Assembly: GCA_964528095.1 (NCBI GenBank)
Contig: CAZGSG010000062.1
Coordinates: 1-24,519, forward strand
DNA length: 24,519 bases
Source: CAZGSG01 sp964528095
GTDB lineage: Bacteria > Bacteroidota > Bacteroidia > Chitinophagales > Chitinophagaceae
Direction: 5' to 3'
Shown here: positions 17,615 to 24,519 of the stretch, piece after piece
Position numbering within the stretch: the first letter of the stretch is position 1
Layout of the letters: the number at the start of each line of letters is the position of its first letter
Notes under the pieces: model-generated
The model's input: the letters and a program-made list of their open reading frames with translations, nothing else
Told to the model about the DNA's origin: nothing
The model's database searches: none
Made by a program: the position numbers and the translations under genes

Positions 17615-18469
17615 ATGAGTTCACAATCAGTTAATCCAGCTGCAAAACAGGAAGTCCTTCATCCCAATAAAGTATTATGGGAAAAAGGCGACTTCACACA
17701 ACTTGCCGCAACAATGCGTGAAAGCGGCGAAAATTTAATCAGCCAACTTGGTATAGCAAAAGGCGTTAAAATTCTTGACCTTGGATGTGGCGACGGAACT
17801 ACCGCCATTCCCGAAGCAAGATCAGGCGCGAATGTGCTGGGTGTTGACATTGCTTCCAACCTCGTAGAAGCCGGCAACCGCCGGGCCAAAGCCGAAGGGC
17901 TTGAGAATTGTACTTTTCAGGAAGGAGATGCCGCGGACCTCAAAGGCATTGAAGATGGACGTTTTGATCTCGTGATAAGTATATTCGGCGCAATGTTCGC
18001 CTCAAAGCCTTTTGATGTAGCAAAAGAAATGGTGCGTGTAACCCGGCCCGGTGGCAGAATTGTAATGGGTAACTGGATACCGGGTGATCCGACCCTCGTT
18101 GCGCAAATCCTTAAGATCAGTTCCGCCTATACACCAGCTCCGCCCGAAGGATTTATCAGTCCCATGTTATGGGGCGTGGAAGACCAGGTTATAGAACGTT
18201 TTGAAAAAGCAGGGATCGCTAAAGAAAACATTTCTTTTATACGGGACACTTTTACATTCCGGGCTCCGTATTCACCAGCAGGCTTTGTGGAAAAATTCAA
18301 GACGTATTATGGTCCTACTATGAACGCGTTTGAAGCTGCCCGGCAAAACGGCAAAGAAGCAGATCTGCAAAATGAATTAGAAACTCTTTTTAAAAATCAT
18401 AATCAGAACGCGGATGAAAACAGCACTGTAATACCAGCAACTTTTCTTAGGGTTACGGTTCAGTGTTGA
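17615..18469 (+). CDS. Class I SAM-dependent methyltransferase (UbiE-like fold)
   Basis: I choose the ATG at 17615 (MSSQSVNPAAK) over the upstream one at 17567, since the extra 16 residues look like untranslated leader; this gives 284 residues. The SAM-binding motif I is ILDLGCGDG (about 53-61), with the acidic ribose-binding residue at Asp78 in GVDIA, followed by FQEGDAADL, FDLVISIFGAMF and the post-motif VTRPGGRIVMGNW. The C-terminal part (about 190-284) is probably the substrate-facing lid. The acceptor is unknown; small-molecule methylation is likely. The gene ends at a strong hairpin (18499-18550) and faces a convergent isomerase-like gene. Confidence 0.9.
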   Translation: MSSQSVNPAAKQEVLHPNKVLWEKGDFTQLAATMRESGENLISQLGIAKGVKILDLGCGDGTTAIPEARSGANVLGVDIASNLVEAGNRRAKAEGLENCTFQEGDAADLKGIEDGRFDLVISIFGAMFASKPFDVAKEMVRVTRPGGRIVMGNWIPGDPTLVAQILKISSAYTPAPPEGFISPMLWGVEDQVIERFEKAGIAKENISFIRDTFTFRAPYSPAGFVEKFKTYYGPTMNAFEAARQNGKEADLQNELETLFKNHNQNADENSTVIPATFLRVTVQC

Positions 18470-18498
18470 TCATAGAAGCCCACGAGCCGTATTGAATA

Positions 18499-18550
18499 GT
18501 AAAACCGGAATTCGTAGTGATGATCTTATATCACGGGATTCCGGTTTTAC
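18499..18550. terminator. Long bidirectional terminator hairpin
   Basis: The 13-base arms GTAAAACCGGAAT (18499-18511) and ATTCCGGTTTTAC (18538-18550) are perfect complements. An inner GTGAT/ATCAC pair (18517-18521, 18530-18534) extends the stem. It lies between convergent stops at 18469 (plus) and 18571 (minus), and its arms give a T-rich 3' side in both directions, so it should end both transcripts. Confidence 0.85.
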
Positions 18551-18570
18551 CATTCACCTGATAAATTTCC

Positions 18571-19464
18571 TTACAGATATCGCCTGAGATTTTTCTTAAA
18601 AAAATCCGCGCTTTCTTTCACACTCTCCATCGAATTTTTCTTAAAATTACCCCCCTGCTCCAGGTAATAATATTCCAGCCCGCTAATATCCCTGTCTGCT
18701 ACAATTTTGCTATAGTCGATAGAGCCATTGCCGAGCTCCGTATAGTCCTGTGTAACCTTATCCATATCCTTGATATGCCACATTACAAAACGGCCCGGTT
18801 GTTTACGGAACAACTCTCCCGGCGTCAATTTTGATGCCCTGCATACCCAGTACAGATCAATTTGTAGTTTCACAAGCCCTGCCTCTGTTTCATTAATGAT
18901 GAATTCGTACCCATTTTTACCATTATGATCGATAAAGTCAAAATCATGATTATGGTAAGCAAACGCCGACCCTGCGTTCTTTACTCTTTCCCCTATAAAT
19001 TTCAACCTCGAAGCGAGCAATTTGAACTTGTCCATATTCCTGTCGTTAGGGTCCACCCAGGGCCAGGTAATATACTTTTGCCCAAGCGCATACGCACCCG
19101 CTATGCATTGGTCTGTATAAGCAAGCAATTCTTCCTGTGGCGTGTTTAAGTATTTAAACAGATCATAATGACCGCTGGTACTCTTGAGCCCGTTGTCAGA
19201 AAGAAGTTGGGCGAAGTCTTTTGCTTTCATTCCATAATAGGATGAACTCGCCGGGTCATAACCATAGGTTTCCGTATCCTCGTAACCCATCGTAGCTATT
19301 TGCTGTAATGTGCCAGCGGAATCTTTGGCCATAGCATCACGGATAGTAAACAATTGAAGACCCATTTTATACCTGCTGGCATTCGTGGCTAACAAATGTC
19401 CGGCCAATACACTACCTGCCGTTGCCATACAGGTATTTGAGATAAAGTCTCTTCTGGTCATCAT
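18571..19464 (-). CDS. Tat-exported sugar phosphate isomerase/epimerase-like TIM barrel
   Basis: The 297-residue product starts MMTRRDFISNTC with a following hydrophobic stretch, a twin-arginine signal, so it is probably exported folded. The mature part is a xylose-isomerase-like TIM barrel: MGLQLFTIRDAM on strand one, FAYHNHDFDF, LQIDLYWVCRA, VMWHIKDMD and YYYLEQGG near the end carry the His, Asp and Glu residues expected for the divalent-metal site. Relatives isomerise or epimerise sugars, inositols or hydroxy acids; many secreted Bacteroidota versions take part in glycan or inositol breakdown. No sugar transporter or glycosidase is adjacent, so the substrate is open. Two adjacent ATGs (19464 and 19461) are possible starts. 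Confidence 0.9.
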   Translation of the reverse strand: MMTRRDFISNTCMATAGSVLAGHLLATNASRYKMGLQLFTIRDAMAKDSAGTLQQIATMGYEDTETYGYDPASSSYYGMKAKDFAQLLSDNGLKSTSGHYDLFKYLNTPQEELLAYTDQCIAGAYALGQKYITWPWVDPNDRNMDKFKLLASRLKFIGERVKNAGSAFAYHNHDFDFIDHNGKNGYEFIINETEAGLVKLQIDLYWVCRASKLTPGELFRKQPGRFVMWHIKDMDKVTQDYTELGNGSIDYSKIVADRDISGLEYYYLEQGGNFKKNSMESVKESADFFKKNLRRYL

Positions 19465-20269
19465 ATTGAATAGTTTTGGTGCATGCTGTTCATATGCGTA
19501 AAGCTAACTTATTTCGGTGGTTGGTAATCTAGCCGAAGAAAGTTGGAATTATTTTTCGATAAGCAAAGGTATTTCTTCATTAAATGACAGACCTGTCGTA
19601 GCTGGCTGTTTTCAGGCAATGAAAACACTCCCAGGCTTAACTACTATAGACCTGAACCTCACCAAATGAAATTGTATAATCTCGCCGCAAGCTTAAAACA
19701 CAGGTAAGGGCTTTCACACAGCGCTAAGGAGTAAATGAGCTAAGAAACAACCTGGCTATTTGTGCATTTTTTATTGTTTGAAATAAAGAGCAAAGGAGCG
19801 TTTTCACTGATGTGAAAAGGCAGTCATTGATCAGGGCGCTGTTTTCACATCAGTGAAAACGCTCCTTTGCTCACTTGTACAATAAATAATAATTGTATAA
19901 ATATAACGCAGGCTCCTTAGCTCATTTACTCCTTAGCTCTGTGTGAAAGCTATTGCTGTGTTAGTGATGCAGGAACAAGAAGGACATTCTTCAATATAGA
20001 ACTTAAGTTATATTAATCGAAACAGAATGGCTATTCTAAAATACGCTGTGCAAAATGCCCAGGTTCTTCCTTCGCTCATTTTAGCCGTTAGCTTCGAAGA
20101 AATCCCTATCGAAATATAGGAGCACCACTTTATTTCAAAAACCCACTGATAAGACCCTATTAAAACAATTTTGAGAGGGTTCTATTTATAAAAGATTGGG
20201 AAATACTAATAATGCAACAGCGAAAATAAAGAAATACGATTATATTCGTACTTTATAACCCAGAGACAC
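19465..20269. other. Long non-coding gap hosting a giant palindrome
   Basis: This 805-base region has no gene-like frame. About a third is the nested inverted repeat at 19697-19962, described separately. The left flank (19465-19696) should include the promoter of the minus-strand isomerase-like gene. The right flank (19963-20269) is AT-rich and leads into the hydrolase at 20270; no consensus promoter was found in it. Confidence 0.6.
19697..19962. repeat. Nested giant inverted repeat (MITE-like or structured element)
   Basis: Outer arms at 19710-19744 and 19916-19950 are complementary over 35 bases with one mismatch (19722, C against A). Beyond a small asymmetric bulge they continue as AACACAG (19697-19703) and CTGTGTT (19956-19962). 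Inner arms at 19788-19818 and 19842-19872 are perfectly complementary over 31 bases, around a 23-base centre. Each inner arm holds its own small palindrome (TTTTCAC-TGAT-GTGAAAA). The right spacer holds TTGTACAAT/ATTGTATAA (19875-19883, 19892-19900). The motif CTCCTTWGCTC occurs three times on the right half (19862, 19913, 19929), with counterparts on the left. No open reading frame or obvious target-site duplication is present. It could be a transposon-derived MITE, a REP-like chromosomal element, or a transcribed hairpin RNA. Confidence 0.92.
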
Positions 20270-22003
20270 ATGAAGAAATTAATAGCGTTTATTGTTTGCG
20301 TTGATCTACTTGGCTCCCTGTTCGCTGCTGAAACCAGCTTATTGATCTTCGGTCAACCAGTAACCGCGACGCTTCATGCAGGGGAAGTGCGTCCGTATGA
20401 ACTAAAGTTGAATGCCGGCCAGTTTGTGCGCATCCGAATCAAACAGGAAACAGTTGGCATCGGTTATATGGTCTATGCCCCTGGTGACAGCCTGCTCGAA
20501 TATACCGATCTGAATGCCCTGTACCAACAGGAAATTATCACGATAGCCGCCACTAAGACCGGCACATACCGTATTGAGATCTTCTGGGACTATGGTCGTC
20601 CGCAACAGGGTAACTATACCATTCATTGGGACAAATCGGAAAATACCGGCAAAACTGCCGCAGCGTATGCAGCGCAGCTAATGCGGAGCTGGTACGATAG
20701 CGATGGACCGGGAGCTGCTGTGATTGTAGTAAAAAATAAAAAAGTTGTTTATAAAGAGGTCAAAGGAATGGCGAATATGGAATTTAATATTCCGGTTACA
20801 GATACGACCCGTTTTGAATTGGGGTCTGTTTCCAAACAGTTCACCGCGTATGCAATCGCCTTACTGGCTCACAAAAAAAAGCTGGCCTTAACAGATGATA
20901 TCAGGAGCTATCTGCCCGAGTTACCTGATTTTGGAAAGCCCATTACAATTGCCAACCTCGTGTACCATACCAGTGGGCTGCGCAACTGGGATGATATGAG
21001 CAATGCTATGGGTGATCGTATGGATGATGTATTGACCCCGGATAGAATATTGAAAATGACGAAGACTTACAAGTACCTGAACTTTAATCCCGGCGAATCT
21101 TTTTCTTATTGCAATACCGGTTATAGTTTACTCGCACTGATCATTGAAAGGGTGAGTGGGCAATCATTCGCCCGGTTCCTGCAGCAGGAAATATTCCAGC
21201 CATTAGGGATGTATCATTCTATTGTCAGGGAAGGACTGCAAACATTGATTCCCGGTAAAGCGTATTGTTACCGTTCATCGGCCAGCGGATACCAACCCTT
21301 TGCTGATAATATTGTTGCTCCCGGTCCTTCCTCTGTAGCAGCAAGTATTGCTGATCTTGTAAAATGGGTCAACAATTACGGGACTGGGGCGGTCGGTGGT
21401 CAGCCTGTGCTCGCATTGGTTAACCAGGTCGGCAAACTAAACAATGATACGACCATCACCTATAGCTTTGGAAATTTCAATAGTCGTTATTTGGGAATAG
21501 AAAAGATCGATCACCTGGGTCTTGTTTCCGGTTACAGGGCCAGCATTGCCCGTTTCCCTTCACAGGATTTATCGGTGATCTATCTTTCCAGTGATGCGAA
21601 CGATGCTACCTTTAAGCGGGCTGATTTAATCGCTGATATTTTCCTGGAAGGAATAAAGCATGGAAAACTCAAGCCTGTTGTATTACCCGATACAAGCGCC
21701 TACATGCTGAGAACCTCTCCTCTTTTCCCCATACGAGATACTGCACTCGCGGAATATGAAGGAATCTACTTTGCCGGAGAACTGAATACGGCCTTTACTT
21801 TTAAAGTGATAGATAGTGCACTCACTATTATAATGCCACGCAGGGATAATATTTACCTGAAAAGAGATGCACCGGATAAATTTTCAGCGCTGCAACCGGA
21901 TTTTCAGCGGAGACTTGAGTTTCGCCGCGATACGACCGGCAAACTACAGGGCTTTTTTCTTACTACCACTGGAAGGGGCGTGTTGTTTACAAAGCTCAGG
22001 TAG
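20270..22003 (+). CDS. Secreted serine hydrolase (beta-lactamase/class C fold) with N- and C-terminal accessory domains
   Basis: The 577-residue product has a signal peptide (1-20, ending LFAA). A small beta-rich domain (about 25-122) follows, resembling the PPC-type modules of secreted peptidases (HAGEVRPYELKLNAGQFVRI). The hydrolase domain (about 130-460) carries SVSK with nucleophile Ser186 and Lys189, Y-C-N at 280-282 in SYCNTGYSLLAL, and H-L-G at 415-417. The C-terminal ~100 residues (YEGIYFAGELNTAFTFKVID and on) look like the beta-barrel-type domain (DUF3471-like) often found after these enzymes. Likely periplasmic or surface hydrolysis of a peptide or ester; the substrate is unknown. 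It shares its fold with the 10068 gene, but differs in domain layout, so a recent tandem duplication is unlikely. It converges on a methyltransferase with a 30-base gap. Confidence 0.9.
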   Translation: MKKLIAFIVCVDLLGSLFAAETSLLIFGQPVTATLHAGEVRPYELKLNAGQFVRIRIKQETVGIGYMVYAPGDSLLEYTDLNALYQQEIITIAATKTGTYRIEIFWDYGRPQQGNYTIHWDKSENTGKTAAAYAAQLMRSWYDSDGPGAAVIVVKNKKVVYKEVKGMANMEFNIPVTDTTRFELGSVSKQFTAYAIALLAHKKKLALTDDIRSYLPELPDFGKPITIANLVYHTSGLRNWDDMSNAMGDRMDDVLTPDRILKMTKTYKYLNFNPGESFSYCNTGYSLLALIIERVSGQSFARFLQQEIFQPLGMYHSIVREGLQTLIPGKAYCYRSSASGYQPFADNIVAPGPSSVAASIADLVKWVNNYGTGAVGGQPVLALVNQVGKLNNDTTITYSFGNFNSRYLGIEKIDHLGLVSGYRASIARFPSQDLSVIYLSSDANDATFKRADLIADIFLEGIKHGKLKPVVLPDTSAYMLRTSPLFPIRDTALAEYEGIYFAGELNTAFTFKVIDSALTIIMPRRDNIYLKRDAPDKFSALQPDFQRRLEFRRDTTGKLQGFFLTTTGRGVLFTKLR

Positions 22004-22033
22004 ATGCCTGTTCAGCTTACCGCGGCTTTGCAT

Positions 22034-22645
22034 CTATTTCAACTTTTGTACACACCAGGTAGTCATGCACCGGCTATTTTGTACGTTAGTGGTTTTAAGT
22101 GGTTCATATAATATTCCTAACTCACCGGTATATTCCAGCAGCATTGATTCATTCACTAAAAAACGTTCAGACCCGTCAGGCAATAAATAACGACGTTTAC
22201 CTAATGGTTTTACTAATGCTTCAATACCGATATCCGATGCCAACCTCGAAAAAAAGTAGCCGCCTGGTTTTAACACCCTGAATATCGACCGCAACATATT
22301 CTCAAAATGCTGCTCATCATTTGCAAAGTGTAACACAGCACTGCAAATAGCCAGGTCAAATTCCGCATCATCATATGACAGGTCCTCCGCGCTATCAACC
22401 CGGAAATTCTCCAATGAATTTGCAGGAGCAAGTGCGGCAGACAATTCTTTTACCGCGTTAACAGCCCGTAGATCGGGGTCGATGCCAAATACCTCGTAGC
22501 CATTACGCAAAAAATAAAACAGGTTTCTTCCGCCGCCGCAACCCACATCCAGTACTTTCCGGCATGCGTCATAACGACCTTTTAGTAATTGGTCAAACAA
22601 GTAGATATCAATATTCCCGTACGTTTCCCGGAGTTTGTTTTGCAT
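22034..22645 (-). CDS. Class I SAM-dependent methyltransferase
   Basis: The 203-residue cytoplasmic product has motif I VLDVGCGGGRN (31-41), the acidic ribose-binding Asp56 in FGIDPD, a motif II-like FRVDSAEDL, FDLAICSAVLHF, and the post-motif LKPGGYFFSRL. The C-terminal part (about 150-203) is short, so the substrate is probably a small molecule; TehB-like detoxifying enzymes have a similar size, but there is no specific evidence. It is unrelated in detail to the other methyltransferase at 17615 beyond the common fold. The start at 22645 follows the conserved beginning (MQNKLRETYGNID). It overlaps nothing and is only 30 bases from the convergent hydrolase stop; no terminator is visible in that gap. 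Confidence 0.9.
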   Translation of the reverse strand: MQNKLRETYGNIDIYLFDQLLKGRYDACRKVLDVGCGGGRNLFYFLRNGYEVFGIDPDLRAVNAVKELSAALAPANSLENFRVDSAEDLSYDDAEFDLAICSAVLHFANDEQHFENMLRSIFRVLKPGGYFFSRLASDIGIEALVKPLGKRRYLLPDGSERFLVNESMLLEYTGELGILYEPLKTTNVQNSRCMTTWCVQKLK

Positions 22646-22983
22646 CGAAGGGTTTTAAGAAAGCAAATTAGGAATAAGGATTGATAACCCAACAGTGCCT
22701 GGTGCGCCACTTTATAAGCAACGATCAACTACAGGGTTGCCGGGAGGATGCCTCCGGCTCTTCACCGGTTTCGCAGGAATCAAACACCCTCTCTTTAACA
22801 AATCAAAATACTCTTTTAAACGAGTAGCAGGTAATATTCAACAGCATGATTCTATTTCGCTTTTATTATTAACTTCATCATAAGTTTTTTTAATTGCATT
22901 TAGTTGCTGGGCTTACAGGCATAAAATAACAGCCTGGCAGTAGTACTTGCAACACTACGGACATTGCCTGTTAATATCTAAGA
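22646..22983. other. Divergent intergenic region with a GC-rich hairpin
   Basis: The 338-base gap separates the minus-strand methyltransferase from the HEAT pair and should hold promoters for both. A GC-rich hairpin (GCCG, bulged G, GAGG, loop ATG, CCTCCGGC) lies at 22739-22758. It has no T-run, so its role is unclear. No gene-like frame or consensus promoter was found. Confidence 0.45.
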
Positions 22984-23613
22984 ATGACTATAATAGACAA
23001 ATTAGCGACTTCATTAAACAGACGGAACGAACTGCCTAATCAGCAATTAGCAAAACAAATTGCCGACAACAACGACAGACATGCGGTAAAAGAGCTGGTT
23101 GACAACCTGAACCATAAAAGCAACGGTATTCAAAGCGATTGTATAAAAGTGATATATGAGATCGGGAGTTTAAAACCCCAGCTGGTGGCGGGGTTTGCCA
23201 GTCAGTTAATAGCAGCGCTTGATAGTAAGAATAACCGTTTGCAATGGGGTGCCATGACCGCATTAAACAGTATTACAAACGAAAAACCAAAGGAGATCTA
23301 TTCAGCATTGTCGAAAATCATTTCGGTCGCCGACAAAGGCTCGGTGATCACGAACGACCATTGTGTAGCTATTCTTATCAAGCTTTGCACGATAAAGGAA
23401 TATGCTAAAAATGCGTTCTTACTACTTAATGAACGCCTGATGATCAGTCCGGTTAATCAATTACCGATGTATGCGGAAAATGCCTTACCGGTCATCAACG
23501 AAAAAAATAAAATTGTGTTCATCAATACCTTGACATCACGGCTTGGTGAAATCGAAAAAGAAAGTAAACGTAAACGGATAGAAAAAGTCTTAAAAAAACT
23601 GCAAAACAACTAA
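22984..23613 (+). CDS. HEAT-like alpha-helical repeat protein (first of a coupled pair)
   Basis: The 209-residue product is almost wholly alpha-helical and has no signal peptide. It shows paired-helix HEAT-like units: DRHAVKELVDNLNHKSNGI, QSDCIKVIYEIGSLKPQL, FASQLIAALDSKNNRLQWGA and MTALNSITNEKPKEIYSALS. The C-terminus is basic (KESKRKRIEKVLKKLQNN), which might contact nucleic acid or a partner. No catalytic motif is visible. The stop codon overlaps the next gene's ATG (TAATG at 23611-23615), so the two are translationally coupled and probably interact. HEAT proteins are generic binding scaffolds; the ligand cannot be named. Confidence 0.78.
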   Translation: MTIIDKLATSLNRRNELPNQQLAKQIADNNDRHAVKELVDNLNHKSNGIQSDCIKVIYEIGSLKPQLVAGFASQLIAALDSKNNRLQWGAMTALNSITNEKPKEIYSALSKIISVADKGSVITNDHCVAILIKLCTIKEYAKNAFLLLNERLMISPVNQLPMYAENALPVINEKNKIVFINTLTSRLGEIEKESKRKRIEKVLKKLQNN

Positions 23614-24368
23614 TGGGATTTTATGACTTGCCAAAACATGAACGCGTAAGTGTTGTTGCGGATATCAGCAAAAACATTTTACGCGAACTTGACAAGGAGA
23701 AATTCAGAAGAACTTTTCTCTATTTTTCTGACGAAGACACTTACATCAGAAAATCTGCTTATTTATCAGTAGGCAGGCTTTATTTTAGTAATAAAACATT
23801 ACAGCCAAAAATAATCAAACTACTTGATACATTTCTGTTGCAGGACGATTTCAGAATACGGCAGACTGTGATCAATGCGGCTGGAGAAATCGGGAAAATC
23901 GACTTTACAATTGTAAGGCACTTTTTTGACCGCGGCCTGTTCGACACACATCATTCCCCCCGGAATGCAGTTATTGGCTCAATTAAAAAAATGGGAGAAG
24001 TAAATCCCGAACCTGTTTTAAATTGGTCGAAAGAATACCTGCACCATGCAGACAAAGAAATCAGGCGGGAGATCTGTCATGGAATCGAACTTCGCGGAAG
24101 AAAATTCCCGCAAGACATATTACCGCTTTTAAAAGAATTGCAGCACGATAAAACTGCAAGGGTGCGCAATACCCTGATTCATGTTATCGGGCAAATTGCT
24201 TATAAAGAAGGTTGTTTAAAAATCGTAATTGACCATCTTAAAAACTGGGACAATAAAGAACTTGTCGCGGCGGCGCTGGAAGAAATCATTGACGTTCATT
24301 ATCGTTATCGGAATTTTTCAGCATTGACACAAACTGAAGCAAGACAATATATCGCTGACAATTACTGA
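23613..24368 (+). CDS. HEAT-repeat protein, possibly AlkD-like (second of a coupled pair)
   Basis: The 251-residue cytoplasmic product is a helical solenoid of HEAT units: DEDTYIRKSAYLSVGRLYFS, DDFRIRQTVINAAGEIGKID, HSPRNAVIGSIKKMGEVN, DKEIRREICHGIELRGRKFP, KTARVRNTLIHVIGQIAYKE and NKELVAAALEEIIDVHYRYR. This spacing and the Arg-rich helix starts recall AlkD-type DNA alkylation repair HEAT proteins, but I could not assign a catalytic Asp/Trp constellation, so the similarity may be fold only. Its ATG overlaps the stop of the preceding HEAT gene. Together they may form a heteromeric scaffold. It is the last gene in the window; 24369-24519 shows nothing recognisable. Confidence 0.8.
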   Translation: MGFYDLPKHERVSVVADISKNILRELDKEKFRRTFLYFSDEDTYIRKSAYLSVGRLYFSNKTLQPKIIKLLDTFLLQDDFRIRQTVINAAGEIGKIDFTIVRHFFDRGLFDTHHSPRNAVIGSIKKMGEVNPEPVLNWSKEYLHHADKEIRREICHGIELRGRKFPQDILPLLKELQHDKTARVRNTLIHVIGQIAYKEGCLKIVIDHLKNWDNKELVAAALEEIIDVHYRYRNFSALTQTEARQYIADNY

Positions 24369-24519
24369 CTCGACCGGCTCGCCGTCCCACATTAATTGGA
24401 GAAACCCTAAGCATAAATAGTACACAGGAAGTTTATGACCATTTACCAAAGATGTTTTTCATACGGTAACACGGAGAAAATATAAGCATTTGATCTGAAG
24501 AGATTTTTTAGGCCAGGAG

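Noticed and set aside
22739..22758. GC-rich hairpin considered as a terminator or tRNA fragment
   Set aside because: No T-run, no tRNA cloverleaf, and the gap is divergent, so no transcript is expected to end there.
24369..24519. Window end considered for a partial gene
   Set aside because: No sustained open frame with protein character on either strand.

Overview
The window looks like a chromosomal segment of a Bacteroidota bacterium, probably of the family Chitinophagaceae. This is inferred from four things: a C-terminal type IX secretion (T9SS) sorting domain on a large FG-GAP protein, a LytS/LytTR pair with periplasmic TPRs, scarce Shine-Dalgarno sites with occasional TAnnTTTG promoter elements, and many secreted proteins of Bacteroidota-typical families. 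No rRNA, tRNA, CRISPR array, phage module or intact insertion sequence was seen.

Layout. Positions 1-2750 hold three minus-strand genes: a secreted protein cut by the window edge, a secreted protein with a proline-rich repeated tail, and a polytopic membrane protein. At 3127-6068 a sensor kinase and a LytTR response regulator form an operon. A 421-base leader then precedes a T9SS-exported protein with exactly seven FG-GAP repeats (6490-8982), which ends at a strong hairpin. Convergent to it is a free-standing CdiA-CT-like nuclease (9204-9725). Next come a serine beta-lactamase-fold hydrolase with a TPR tail (10068-11501), a gene-poor stretch with a decayed PIN-domain toxin remnant (11984-12169), a secreted WG-repeat protein (12262-13665) and an uncharacterised secreted or outer-membrane protein (13812-15782, minus).

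From 16123 the genes are mostly small-molecule enzymes: an ectonucleotide pyrophosphatase/phosphodiesterase-like enzyme, a SAM methyltransferase, a Tat-exported sugar isomerase/epimerase-like TIM barrel, a second beta-lactamase-fold hydrolase and a second methyltransferase. A translationally coupled pair of HEAT-repeat proteins (22984-24368) closes the window.

The most unusual object is non-coding. At 19697-19962, in an 805-base gap, lies a nested palindrome: outer arms of 35 bases with one mismatch, inner perfect arms of 31 bases, and a recurring GAGCWAAGGAG motif. It could be a non-autonomous mobile element, a structured RNA or a chromosomal hairpin site. No multi-gene defence or biosynthetic system is evident. 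The other candidates for novelty are the orphan CdiA-CT-like nuclease, a possible short RNA at about 9137-9200, the HEAT pair and the uncharacterised 656-residue protein.
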